Below, piece by piece: positions 55,046-64,000 of a stretch of 64,000 bases of DNA. The stretch is from Piezodorus guildinii (taxonomy: Eukaryota; Arthropoda; Insecta; Hemiptera; Pentatomidae). The notes beneath the pieces are model-generated. The model was not told the origin of the DNA. It did not search any database and saw only the letters and a list, made by a program, of their open reading frames with translations. Location of the stretch: NCBI GenBank assembly GCA_023052935.1, contig CM041292.1, positions 141,449,143 through 141,513,142 on the forward strand, written 5' to 3'. The position numbers and the translations under genes were made by a program. Each line of letters begins with the position of its first letter. The first letter of the stretch is position 1.

Positions 55046-55048
<3 letters not shown>

Positions 55049-55734
55049 GAGTTTGCTCTGGTCTTATTAATAAGTATAAAACATTTTTAAAAAATGGAGA
55101 GTGATCTAATTAAGAGGATTTTTATTTTTGTGAATATTTATAAACGGAATGTTTACTCCGTATTTTACAAGTGGTTGTGTGGGAATTTCTTACCCTCTAA
55201 TTAAAAGGTAATAAACAATGGGTATTCTGAAACATAAGAATTAGTGAAGAGCTGGGCATTAAGCCTTTCACATTTTAAATTGTTCCTTTCAACTAAGGAA
55301 AGACAAGGTAAACAAAGAAGCCAAGTAAAAACACGCTTTGAATTTCGTGGCGGGGGCTTGTTACGCAACTCCTTGGTTTTAAAAGGGCTTCCTCAGCCAA
55401 AATTACATTCACCTGAACCAAAGTTCTAGTAAGCTGACTATTTCAAGCGGAAAAACTAAATCAACTTTTCAAATCAAATTTTAATTTCGAAAGGTGATCC
55501 GTTTTCCTTTCCATAGAAAAAAATGTTCATCCCTATCAAACATCACTAGCTTTATAATAATAAGGTATATTTTTTGTTTTGAAAAAAAAATATGATGCAT
55601 CTCCTAGCTTCCCATACTTATATTAATACATACATTAATATTAATACACCCATACTTATATTAATTACATTTATTTTATGTTTAATTAGGTTCATTCTGA
55701 GCTATATCATTCATTAAAACAAAAGTCCTGAAGT
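55046..55734. other. Intronic spacer
   Basis: AT-rich. A short TATTAATACA-type repetition occurs at about 55618-55665. No gene recognised. Confidence 0.5.
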
Positions 55735-56115
55735 AGCATTTCAGTCAGTATGAAACCGATATGATATTATAGCTTTCATTAAATTGTACAACTATATAGT
55801 GAGCTTATTTAAAATCGTTGGAGTAGTTTTGAGAAAATCGTAAACAGGTGCAAAATGCATGGTATAAAGTGGCTCTTCTGTTGAGCTGTTTTTGATCTCT
55901 TAAATAGGAAATTTCAGTTTCATATGTGTCTCGTTTTCGCGCTAGACTTACCACACACACGGACACACACTGAAACATTTTATGCGGAACTTGGCTATTT
56001 AGACTCAAAGGTCCCTAAAACGTGTATTTCCGATAAATATTGATATTCGAAAATTTTCACGATTACAATACTTTTCCTTATTATTAATACATATATCGGT
56101 AAGTGAAAGCAAACA
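55735..56115 (-). repeat. Family A repeat, 5' half, minus strand (A11)
   Basis: Reversed signposts are GTGCAAAATGCATGGTATAA, AATTTCAGTTTCATATGTG, TTTTCACGATTACAATACTT and the inverted end GGTAAGTGAAAGC at about 56099. A further short piece (56120-56350) repeats parts of the same half with more divergence. Confidence 0.6.
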
Positions 56116-56364
56116 GAAGAAAATGTATAAGTGGCACTTCTTTTGAGTCGATTTCGGTGAAAAAATTTATGTAACATCCCAGAAATATACTTGTCTTAAA
56201 TATATAAATTCAAATTCGACTAATCTTTTTTGTGCTTGAATTAGCAAATATAGACCATTTTGAGGGAACTAATATGTCTATTTGCGTTTAAAACTATAAA
56301 TTATCATGATCGCTATACTTTCCCTGAGTATATATTTCGAATATAGGTAAGATAAAGTAAAAAA

Positions 56365-56960
56365 AACTCTAGTCTAAGACAGGGTGACGCTCAAGCATCG
56401 CCGCTGTTTTTAATCTAGCCCTACGCAAAATTATCAACAGGGCAGGACTATACCATGGCAATACCATTTTTACTAAAATGGTACAAATCCTTTGTATGCA
56501 GATAATGTGGCTACAGTTGGACGATCCCAAGCTGATGTGAATGAAGCCTTCTGCAAAATAGAAAAAAAAAAAGAAGCGAAAACCATGACTAAGAATAAAT
56601 AAGAACATAAAAATATTATGGTCATTTAAAGGAAAGGGGTAGCTCCACAACATGTTGGATTGGGAAATTATGCCTCTGCTGTTGTTCTAAGCATCCAGTA
56701 CATGGGAACAGTAATCAATGAAAAGATGGAAGATAAATCCGAAATAAGATGCTAGTTAACAGCAGCCAACAGAGCACATTTTTCTTTATCGAAGCTTATT
56801 AAAAGCAGACTTTTAAGCCACGCTACGTAAATAAAAATATATAAAGCATTATAAGGCACATAAGGAAGTATGCGTGCAAAACGTGGACGCTGAACAAGTC
56901 TATCGCATTGTATACAGACTCGGGATAATAGGTTAATTGATTTTTAATGGTTTCTAAAAA
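56365..56960 (+). pseudogene. RTE/Jockey-like reverse transcriptase remnant
   Basis: In shifting plus-strand frames: LRQGDAQASPLF, LRKIINRAGLYHGNTIFTK, MVQILC-ADNVATVGRSQADV (from the YADD box region), YMGTVINEKMEDKSEIR, TAANRAHFSLSKLIKSRLL. These correspond to LxQGDxLSPLLF, the YADD region and the thumb (NRxxFGLSKxLKSxLLSxxTK) of the LINE polymerases common in arthropods. Several stops and frameshifts; inactive. Confidence 0.75.
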
Positions 56961-57829
56961 CAAAAAGTAAAAAAGAAAGTTAAAGTAGTAGTTAGTTAAA
57001 CAGAGGTAGGTTTCGGACTCCAGTTTCGTGTCATCTCTCATAACAGAACGAATAATTAATTTTATTATGTTTTTGTTAGTATATCCTCTAAGCTGCAGCG
57101 TCCTCCATCAAATGCTTATAATACGAATAAACTTGGCCTGAACTGTAGAACAGGTTATTGGAAATACAAGAGAAAAAAAGATCCCCCTCTTTGGAGCAAA
57201 TACAAATAATAAAAATATAAGATAAAAACTGATTTGTGTTTTTTTTATTTCTGCATAACGCTAACATAATTTTTTTTTTAATTGTTTTTGATCAATAATA
57301 ATTAAGATGTGTAAAAGTATTTTTACAATTGGGTGATTCGATTAATTCGATATTAGTATTTCTATGTTTTTAAAATTTTTTTGTTAAAATGTGGAATCTT
57401 TACTAATATTGCAGTGCTCTTCATCGAGCTGTTTCTCGTTTCCCATAAGGGCTTAATTCTTTTGTAAGTATTGTGAGGAAGATTAGTAGGGTCTGAAAGG
57501 ATTTGACCTGAGTCTGGGAACTGCCTAGATAGGGGTGGGAAAATGTGGGCTCCGGATAGTTCTCACAGTGGGGTCTTAATTTTTTTTTCCAGGATTTATA
57601 TTGCTTTACAATTAAATGCCTATTTAATTCATTATTTCATTAATATGCATTAAAAAATAGTTTATTTGCTAGTACTTATTTCTCATTTTTTGGAGATGGA
57701 TATTAGAAAAGGAAAGAAATGTTAAAATTGTTTAGAAACCGTTTTGTCATTTCATATAATGGGAAATAAGCAAGCTCTATAGTAAAATAGTTTCATTTTG
57801 ACTCGGTTTTTGTCATATATATTTTTAAA

Positions 57830-57834
<5 letters not shown>
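56961..57834. other. Intronic spacer
   Basis: AT-rich; no recognised gene. A few GC-richer bases lie at 57480-57580. Confidence 0.5.

Positions 57835-57902
<68 letters not shown>
57835..57902. repeat. (AT)n microsatellite with one interruption
   Basis: AT dinucleotides with a single phase break (ATAATA) in the middle. Confidence 0.95.
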
Positions 57903-57905
<3 letters not shown>

Positions 57906-58379
57906 ATTTTTAAAATTAAATTTTATTTTGGATGAAACAAAAAATTCACATAAGTACGCGATTGTTATGCCTCGATTATTATTATTATTATTATTTTTTT
58001 TTAGTACAATGATAGTAGCAACTTACTATTCACTCTCACTACTATCATCTTCTAGCTTGGTCTTTCCTTCTGTGACTGTGATGGTTGAACACATTCCTGG
58101 AAGGTTTTCAGAGTGTTCATTGTGGATTGGAATCTACCTGAACACTTGATATTAATATTGTGGCAGCCCCTAAAGATGAATCTGACAGCCCCACCCTGAT
58201 ATAACAGGGTTGCGACCCTTTGACGTCAAGTGTTGGCTATACATATTTTATAGTTATATATTATGTATATAGTATATATTATATATAATATTACAATGAG
58301 TTATAATAATGATGCAATGAGTTATTAAACAATTACAGTGTTTAAATTTTCCTATTAAAAAAAATTTTTTTTGTTCACC
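57903..58379. other. Intronic spacer
   Basis: A block at 58150-58225 with AGGGTTGCGACCCTTTGACG is reminiscent of hAT element ends but could not be paired with another end. Confidence 0.4.
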
Positions 58380-58575
58380 CCTACCTCGCCTTTAAAGACT
58401 ATACAGTGACTCTTGGGTCAGGGGATAAGGGCGGGGAATAAATTCTGAGATAAAAATCCCCCGGCACTGAGACTCGGAACTCGTAATTGTTTGGTTTCAA
58501 ATGATGGTCCCCTTTGGTTGCTAGGCAACATGCGTTTAAAGCAACGCGCGCTGACCCACCCAGCCATCCTGTAGG
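58380..58575 (-). repeat. Probable tRNA-derived SINE, minus strand
   Basis: On the minus strand it begins GGATGGCTGGGTGGGTCAGC, then GCGC (A-box-like). It continues to GAGTTCCGAGTCTC, then AGTGCCGGGGG (B-box-like), followed by a GC-rich body. It is GC-rich against the background. No second copy in the window confirms it. Confidence 0.4.
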
Positions 58576-58584
58576 TATAATTAT

Positions 58585-58590
<6 letters not shown>

Positions 58591-58621
<31 letters not shown>

Positions 58622-58648
58622 ATTTATATATATATATATATATATATA
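58591..58648. repeat. Two (AT)n tracts
   Basis: 58591-58619 and 58626-58648, separated by a short GATTT interruption. Confidence 0.93.
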
Positions 58649-58959
58649 CTAGTGAGTTCTATTATATTCGTGTAATCTTAAACTGCCTAGGTTTCATTTA
58701 CAACAAGACCTCATTATTTCTTTTTGTTTATTAGTGGATTAAGTATAAGTTATAACAGTTTTTTTATTGAAACAGATTTACTTGCCGATTTTTTATTTCT
58801 TCCTTTATATTTGCCTTTGCTTTCTTTTACACATACCGCTGAGAAGGGATATTATCGCAGTTGCCTCCCCAACAGACTAATTACCGTACAAATCCCTTCA
58901 ATTAAGCTCTCCCTTTGGCTGCCAATGGTCCTAAACAGTCTCTAAAGGGAAGGGAATTC

Positions 58960-59040
58960 ATCTAAGCCGGTGGCTAAGAGCGTTAGCACTACAGGGTAGA
59001 AGGGGCTGGCAGGTTACTGCAGAGGGTAGTAGGTTCATTA
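58960..59040 (+). repeat. tRNA-like SINE head fragment
   Basis: GCCGGTGGCTAAGAGCGTTA, then GCACTA (A-box-like), and later GTAGTAGGTTCATTATTGG (decayed B box) are spaced as in a tRNA-derived SINE head. The body is not recognised. Confidence 0.4.
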
Positions 59041-59164
59041 TTGGTTTTGTTGTTGGGTCGTTATCTTATCAAATTAAGGCTAGTTTAAATGGAAGATTTA
59101 GCTATGTGTAATTTTTGAAATAGACAAACTATATTTGTCACCGTTAATAAATAATGCATTAGAA

Positions 59165-59460
59165 CAGTGGTTCTCAACAAAACAATTTCGCGGACCCCTA
59201 CCTACAGTCATTTCAATGGGAAGGACCTCCTAAACCCTCAATGTCGTATGTATATTTTTACTGGGCTACACCGTACAACGTACATCGCGTGCGAAACTCT
59301 ATATCCTAGTTGAGGCAATGGTAATGAAGATTCTAGAAAATTGAAGAATCTGCGAAACAATTAATAACTACAATTTAACGTAGAACCTGGCAGTTGGTTC
59401 TAGATTTTTTTAAAGGGAGTCATCCTCCCACTCGAGAGCATGCCCCATATAATTGTCAGT
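59165..59460 (+). repeat. Possible hAT-type transposon end
   Basis: CAGTGGTTCTCAACAAAACA, then TTTCGCGGACCCCT, closely resembles the outer ends of hAT elements (CAGTGGTTCTCAACC...GCGGACCCC). No opposite end or 8-base TSD was found, so only one end may survive. The right limit given is arbitrary. Confidence 0.35.
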
Positions 59461-59851
59461 ATGAAAAACATGAATTACACTGAGATAGTAAAAATATAAT
59501 CGTAAAGGTCACTACATTATTATTCCATAAACAATAATTATGTCTAATTATGAAGTCCCAGAATACTTGGAAAATAATACAAAAAATCTAATTATGGCTC
59601 GGAGTTGCTGAAACCTGCTAACGGATGTATTTTATATCATTAAGGAAACTCTTCAAAGTATAGATTGTAAAACTTTTGATTCCAAGTGTTGTATCTGGAA
59701 AAAAATATGTATCACCCAAAACGCTAAAATTCTTTGTTATATTTAAAGACTAGAAGGATTAATGAAACAAATCTTACAAACAAATCGTCGGGGTAACTTG
59801 TTGGTTATATATTTTTTCGTTATTGAATAGGAGCTTATATTTACAAAATAT
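59461..59851. other. Intronic spacer
   Basis: AT-rich, no recognised feature. Confidence 0.5.
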
Positions 59852-60285
59852 CTGGCGGGGATAACTTAACAAGTGGCAATTGAGACGTTGATTTTCAAAA
59901 GGTACTATATCCATTCTAGGAAATTTTACAGGAAGCGCGTAAATCTCTCATTACTATATTATTAAACTAGCTAATTTGGGTATTTTTGCCTTAAAATTTA
60001 GAATTATTTTTTTACTGTAATAATAACATCATATTAAAGTTATGAAATGAATTTTTTTAGAATAATTTGGAACGAAAATAAATGCGTAATTAGTACTTTT
60101 ATAAAATGACCGCATTTCTAAATCGCGTTTTTTAAGGACTTGAGAATTCATTAGATAACATAAAATAGAATATTTAGATAAAAATAAATGATGAGAATAC
60201 AAATATGTAAAAAAATTAATTTCGTAAAAAATGTCCTTTAGTACCTTTTGGAAATCAACGTCTCAATTGATCAGTTACCGAGCCG
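59852..60285. mobile_element. Small DNA element (MITE-like) with terminal inverted repeats
   Basis: CAATTGAGACGTTGATTTTC + AAAAGGTACTA (59877-59907) is matched inverted by TAGTACCTTTTGGAAATCAA + CGTCTCAATTG (60239-60269), with one mismatch in 31. Imperfect pairing extends outwards (GATAACT / AGTTACC) to about 59852 and 60285. The interior of about 330 bases is AT-rich with no ORF. Confidence 0.7.
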
Positions 60286-60469
60286 AATTAAAAATTATTA
60301 AATTATTACAATTACTATTAAAAATAGGGGTTGGTGATATAAGGGTGAAAATTTAGGGTTGTATGTATTTTTGAATGCAACATTATTAAAAAAAAAAAAA
60401 TTGTATAAACAATTAAAAAATAATGTTAGCGGTTGACAATCTTAATCACTTGAGGGTATGAAAATAGAT

Positions 60470-60600
60470 AGTAGCAGATTCTCAGACCTATTGAATAAGC
60501 TTATAAAATTTCATTAAGATCGTTCAAGCAGTTTCGGAGGAGTATGGTAACTAACATGGTGGCACGAGAATTTTATATATTTGACATCAAAATCATTCTC
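60470..60600 (+). mobile_element. RTE-like LINE 3' tail
   Basis: CAGACCTATTGAATAAGCTT, then AAATTTCATTAAGATCGTTC, GTTTCGGAGGAGTATGG and CACGAGAATTTTATATATTT. This is the 3' region seen widely in insect RTE-type retroposons (AATTTCATxxxxATCGxTCxAGCxGTTTCGGAGGAGT ... CGAGAATTTTATATATTAGA). The coding part is absent. Confidence 0.55.
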
Positions 60601-61710
60601 AACAATATGTTATTCTGATATTTTGGATTTCCATTTTGTTAATATTTATCAATACATTTTATGGTTTTTGGTTTTCATTTAAGATCAACGTATCAAGAGT
60701 ACAATAATAATAAACTTTTATTTTCCTTCTTCTAGGTTATATATTTTTAGTATGGTTATCGGATGAAGGTGTAACATATTGATATAACTATTAGGGCAAT
60801 GGAATGGGGACTATAAATCATGATATCACGCGAGGAGGGGGTTGGCTGAGTATGTGACCCTTCGCTCCGGCAAAGTCTCCATTCAATTTTCCCGACCCCT
60901 TTTCCCTAGCAATTCAGCCAGTTTCCCTCGCCCGGCTGTTCTGGTCTAAATCAATATACTTATTCATCCCTTGGCGGATAACAGAAACATGCCGATGTGA
61001 TTCCAATAAACCTTACCTAAAAGGCGAAAGGAAAAAAGGCGATAGAAAGTATTGGATTTTTATTTATTACATCATATAGGTTTTATTTATAAGTAAGTGG
61101 ATTTCTTCTTGGAGTGCTCGATTTTTACGAAAACGATTACATTAATTTTATTTGAATAGTTTTGCTTATGCTTAACTTAGTCAAGATCAATATGAGTCAA
61201 TCCATTAGAAATCGTCCAAACCATGCCTCGTAACATCGTTGATATCCATAACAGTTAATTTTCTATATTTTTCTTAATTTAAACCGTGTAAATTCTTAAT
61301 TACCTTCCCACTACCTTTATTTCAATTATCAATTACGTATTCGATTGATGTGCACTTGATAATTAAATCTTTGAACGAAATACTCATCTTGCTAAGTATC
61401 GATTTTATAAAGTTGTATATTTTTGTATTTAATAATTTTCATAAAATTGAAATTTCAATAAATATTTATGCTATCATGATTTTCACGATTTTAAATATGA
61501 TTTTCAATAGCCTAAATTGAAAACTCATATGCTGGGCTGAAATGGCAAAATATCAATTTATACTTATATGAAATCATCTTTTGCTACTATTGTTAAATTA
61601 GTCATTCGACTTCACTCCCGTAGTTTGCTAGCAATACTAAGCAAAATATTATAATTATGTGTGATTAATAAACTCTATCATGATCATCACCAAATCATCA
61701 ATTAGGGCAG
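60601..61710. other. Intronic spacer with a GC-richer patch
   Basis: A less AT-rich stretch at 60820-61045 (GCGAGGAGGGGGTTGGCTGA, CTCGCCCGGCTGTTC) is unassigned. The rest is AT-rich. Confidence 0.45.
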
Positions 61711-61994
61711 GGATCACTTGTAGCTGGGTGGCTAGCGCAACAGCCTCCGATGCTGAAGGTCAAGGGTTCAAACCCGCAGGTGGTCCTAGGATTTTTTAAT
61801 GGGGGTAAAAAATCCTTAGTTACGCCGTCCTTCGGAGGGGACGTTAAAAGGTGGTCCCGAGCCTGTGCGATGTCAGGTACTCGTTAAAGATCCATATCCT
61901 AATAAAACCTGGATAGGCAAAATTTAGGACTCCCACTGTAGCATCGTCCGATTAGCCATAGTAGCATAATGTGACGTTAAATAAATAAACAAGA
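61711..61994 (+). mobile_element. tRNA-derived SINE family S2, full-length copy
   Basis: The head (61711-61786) still folds in part like a tRNA: acceptor GGATCAC pairs with GTGGTCC. It has an A-box-like TAGCTGGGTGGCTAGCGC and a B box GGGTTCAAACC. The body (GCCGTCCTTCGGAGGGGACG, GGTGGTCCCGAGCCTGTG, AGCATCGTCCGATTAGCC) is shared with 52150-52376 and 15655-15810. It ends in (AAAT)n. The GGAGGGGACGTTAA core looks like one of the conserved SINE central domains reused across invertebrates. Confidence 0.88.
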
Positions 61995-64000
61995 AAGACA
62001 TGAAAGAAATACTTAAAGATGATGAAGAAAGTATTAACAAATTAATAGAATTCACGAAAATTATAGGATTCTACCATAGAATATAATTATTTCGATCACG
62101 CCAATGACTCTCAAGGGTAGAGGCGGATAAACAAATAAAAAAAAAAAAATAAAATAAACAAAAACCAATTAGGTTCTTACCTTACATCAACTATTTGTTA
62201 AATTGAAAGTGTTCACGCGTGAATGTATTTTCATTTCAATAGTCGTATGTTTAGTTCCAAAGAGGTTGAAATATTGTTTTATGTCATAGAAGCCCAATTA
62301 TTCATTAATTATAACTTCAGTAATCTATGAGTATTGTTTATTTAATTTTTAGCAATTTAATCAATATCTTAAAAAAATCACTGTGTAGGTATATATTTTG
62401 TTAATGTGTTTTCCAATTTTTTGTTTTAACAAAGCATTCTTGTTTTGGTTTTTATTGTTCTTAGTTCAAACATTAAAAAGAACATTGAAACAGTTTTTCG
62501 TAGTGTAGTAAGTCTAATTAAAATTTATCATAAAATACTATGTTTTTAAATTTTATAAGTAATCCACATGCTTATAATATACAACTGAATTTAGTATTAA
62601 ATAGATATATTGTAGTCCTCGATTTTAATGTGCCTATTAAATTGTACCTTTTGACCTTATAAGATTTGGTTTCAAATCTTGAAGGTCCCTTATGTAATAA
62701 ATAAATAAATTGTACCTTTTATTTGTTTTAGGTAAGTTCAATTGATACACAGCTCCTCGATTTTCGTGAGTAATTTTATTAACATATGCATACTTAATTT
62801 ATGTACTTAAAATAAAATGAAATATTCGAATACGACGGTAAGTAATATAAAAGAGTGGATAAAATATTTTTCCGCTTAATACTTATAGGGTTGTAGGATT
62901 TTTAAGACAGCTTCATCCTTAAAAACGTGTGCTGCATTGTGTGCACACTTATGCAATTCCAATAATTTGGTAGAATTAAATCAAAACAAAAATTAACAGC
63001 ATGATGAAAAATTGCTTAATATTTTTTGCCATTTCAACATATTACATACTGGTTAAAAAAAATGCTCAAAAAAATAAATAAAATAAAAAGCATGACATTT
63101 AGCGAGTTAAATATTTATAAAGTAAAATATTTTTTTTTTTTTTTTTTTTACTTTTTCTTATTTAACTTAGTCATAGTCCTACTATTGTAAAAAATTTGAT
63201 CTTGAGAACGTAGAGTCCCTTTTTTATATAACTGTTTGCTGTTTTTAAAAATTAATATAAACAAAAGTTAAGATCAAACTTTTTACAGCAATTACGAATT
63301 CTTGACCATGTAGGTAATCTGTTGTGATGAGGTAAAATATTAAGCAGATTGATATCGTAGTGTTAGTTTTTGGTTTGATTTGATATATAAAAAATTTTTA
63401 GCCTCGAAGCTGACTTTACATAAACTAAGCATTAGCCAGAACCATGTTTTATCCACGGTTTTATATCCAGAAAAGGATAGAGAATTGCTGATGAGAAATG
63501 TTGAGTGGAAAAATTAATGGAAGTTAGATCATTCCTTTTTTGGTTTTAATATTTATTATCATAAATAGTTTATGATTTATATTATTATATTATTTTTATT
63601 AAATTTTCAATTAATTTATAAATTGCTGCCGTACTATCTAGATCAACAAGCAGTACATTGAAAAAATTAACCCCGGGTTTAATAGATTATTCAATGACTT
63701 GAAAATTTTAGGTCCATTTCGAATTGTGATTTCTTTTTAGTTGCTGGCAAATTACTTTTTTTAAAGGAAATATAATTTTATTTAAAAAATTGCATCCAAT
63801 ATTTATCGCAAAAAATAAGACTGATCGTTTTGTTTTTTAAAATTTATTAATGCATAGTATTTGATCATAAAATCTATGGTAGATGGTTTGATGATGGTAC
63901 GATGTTGAACTACACAAAAATAAGTACACAATGATACATAAGAAGTGTTATTAAATATATAAATACATACAGACTATCGAATAAATAAAAATAATATGAA
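61995..64000. other. Intronic sequence without recognisable gene
   Basis: AT-rich to the window edge, with an AT/A-rich tract near 62138-62155 and a T-run at 63131-63149. No exon, RNA gene or repeat family recognised. Confidence 0.5.

Larger units (their letters stand above)
10539..64000 (+). other. Inferred giant intron running to the window edge
   Basis: After the donor GTAAGTTAAT at 10539 I find no exon clearly belonging to this gene, apart from the candidate alternative exon near 24600-24821. All other coding-like segments are transposable-element remnants or a pseudogene. The intron would be at least 53 kb. It is inference, since a short exon could be missed by eye. Confidence 0.5.

Noticed and set aside
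1..64000. CRISPR array, phage, operon or other prokaryotic system
   Set aside because: No spaced direct repeats of the right form and no prokaryotic genes; splice sites, SINEs and LINEs show a eukaryotic nuclear locus.

Overview
The window looks like about 64 kb of an AT-rich, repeat-rich insect (or other arthropod) nuclear genome. The evidence is a spliced animal gene with long introns, an interspersed tRNA-Gly gene, and many decayed Jockey-, RTE-, mariner/Tc1-, copia- and SINE-type elements. I cannot name the species. Nothing bacterial or viral is present.

Only one host protein-coding gene is visible, on the + strand. A large exon (60-2087) encodes a lysine-rich, disordered, probably nuclear protein segment. 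It ends in a strong splice donor at phase 0. A second exon (10367-10538) continues in exactly that phase and ends at phase 1. The rest of the gene should lie beyond the right edge, so 10539-64000 is best read as a giant intron. The conserved blocks remind me of the insect winged eye / vertebrate TNRC18-BAHCC1 family. That is an impression from memory; the BAH domain that would prove it is not in the window. A GC-rich island at about 24420-24835, with a perfect NRF1-type palindrome and a donor in matching phase, may be an internal promoter with an alternative first exon.

Layout: 1-2087 exon; 2088-10366 intron with family-B repeat, SINE and RTE remnants, ending in a family-A repeat just before exon 2; 10990-11668 LINE fragment; 13068-14925 a 5'-truncated Jockey element with target-site duplication (TSD); 15236-15307 tRNA-Gly(TCC); 17610-17989 histone H3.3-like processed pseudogene; 20160-20420 and 33711-33958 foldback elements with hammerhead-like motifs; 26686-28238 a LINE fragment and a terminal-inverted-repeat (TIR) element; 28985-30150 second family-B copy; 31945-32680 mariner and Tc1 remnants; 35050-43610 a dense patchwork of family-A repeats, SINEs and Jockey ends; 45099-48991 a copia-type LTR retrotransposon with identical LTRs; 49849-57000 more family-A and LINE remnants; 58380-61994 SINEs and small DNA elements; 61995-64000 no recognisable gene.

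The most useful points are the UAG-CUA codon pair in frame near the start of the large exon (readthrough or upstream ORF), the candidate internal promoter, the young but frameshifted and gag-shortened copia copy, the hammerhead-bearing foldbacks, and a dispersed repeat family whose ends are inverted copies of a splice-donor-like motif. I see no evidence for a wholly new multi-gene system.
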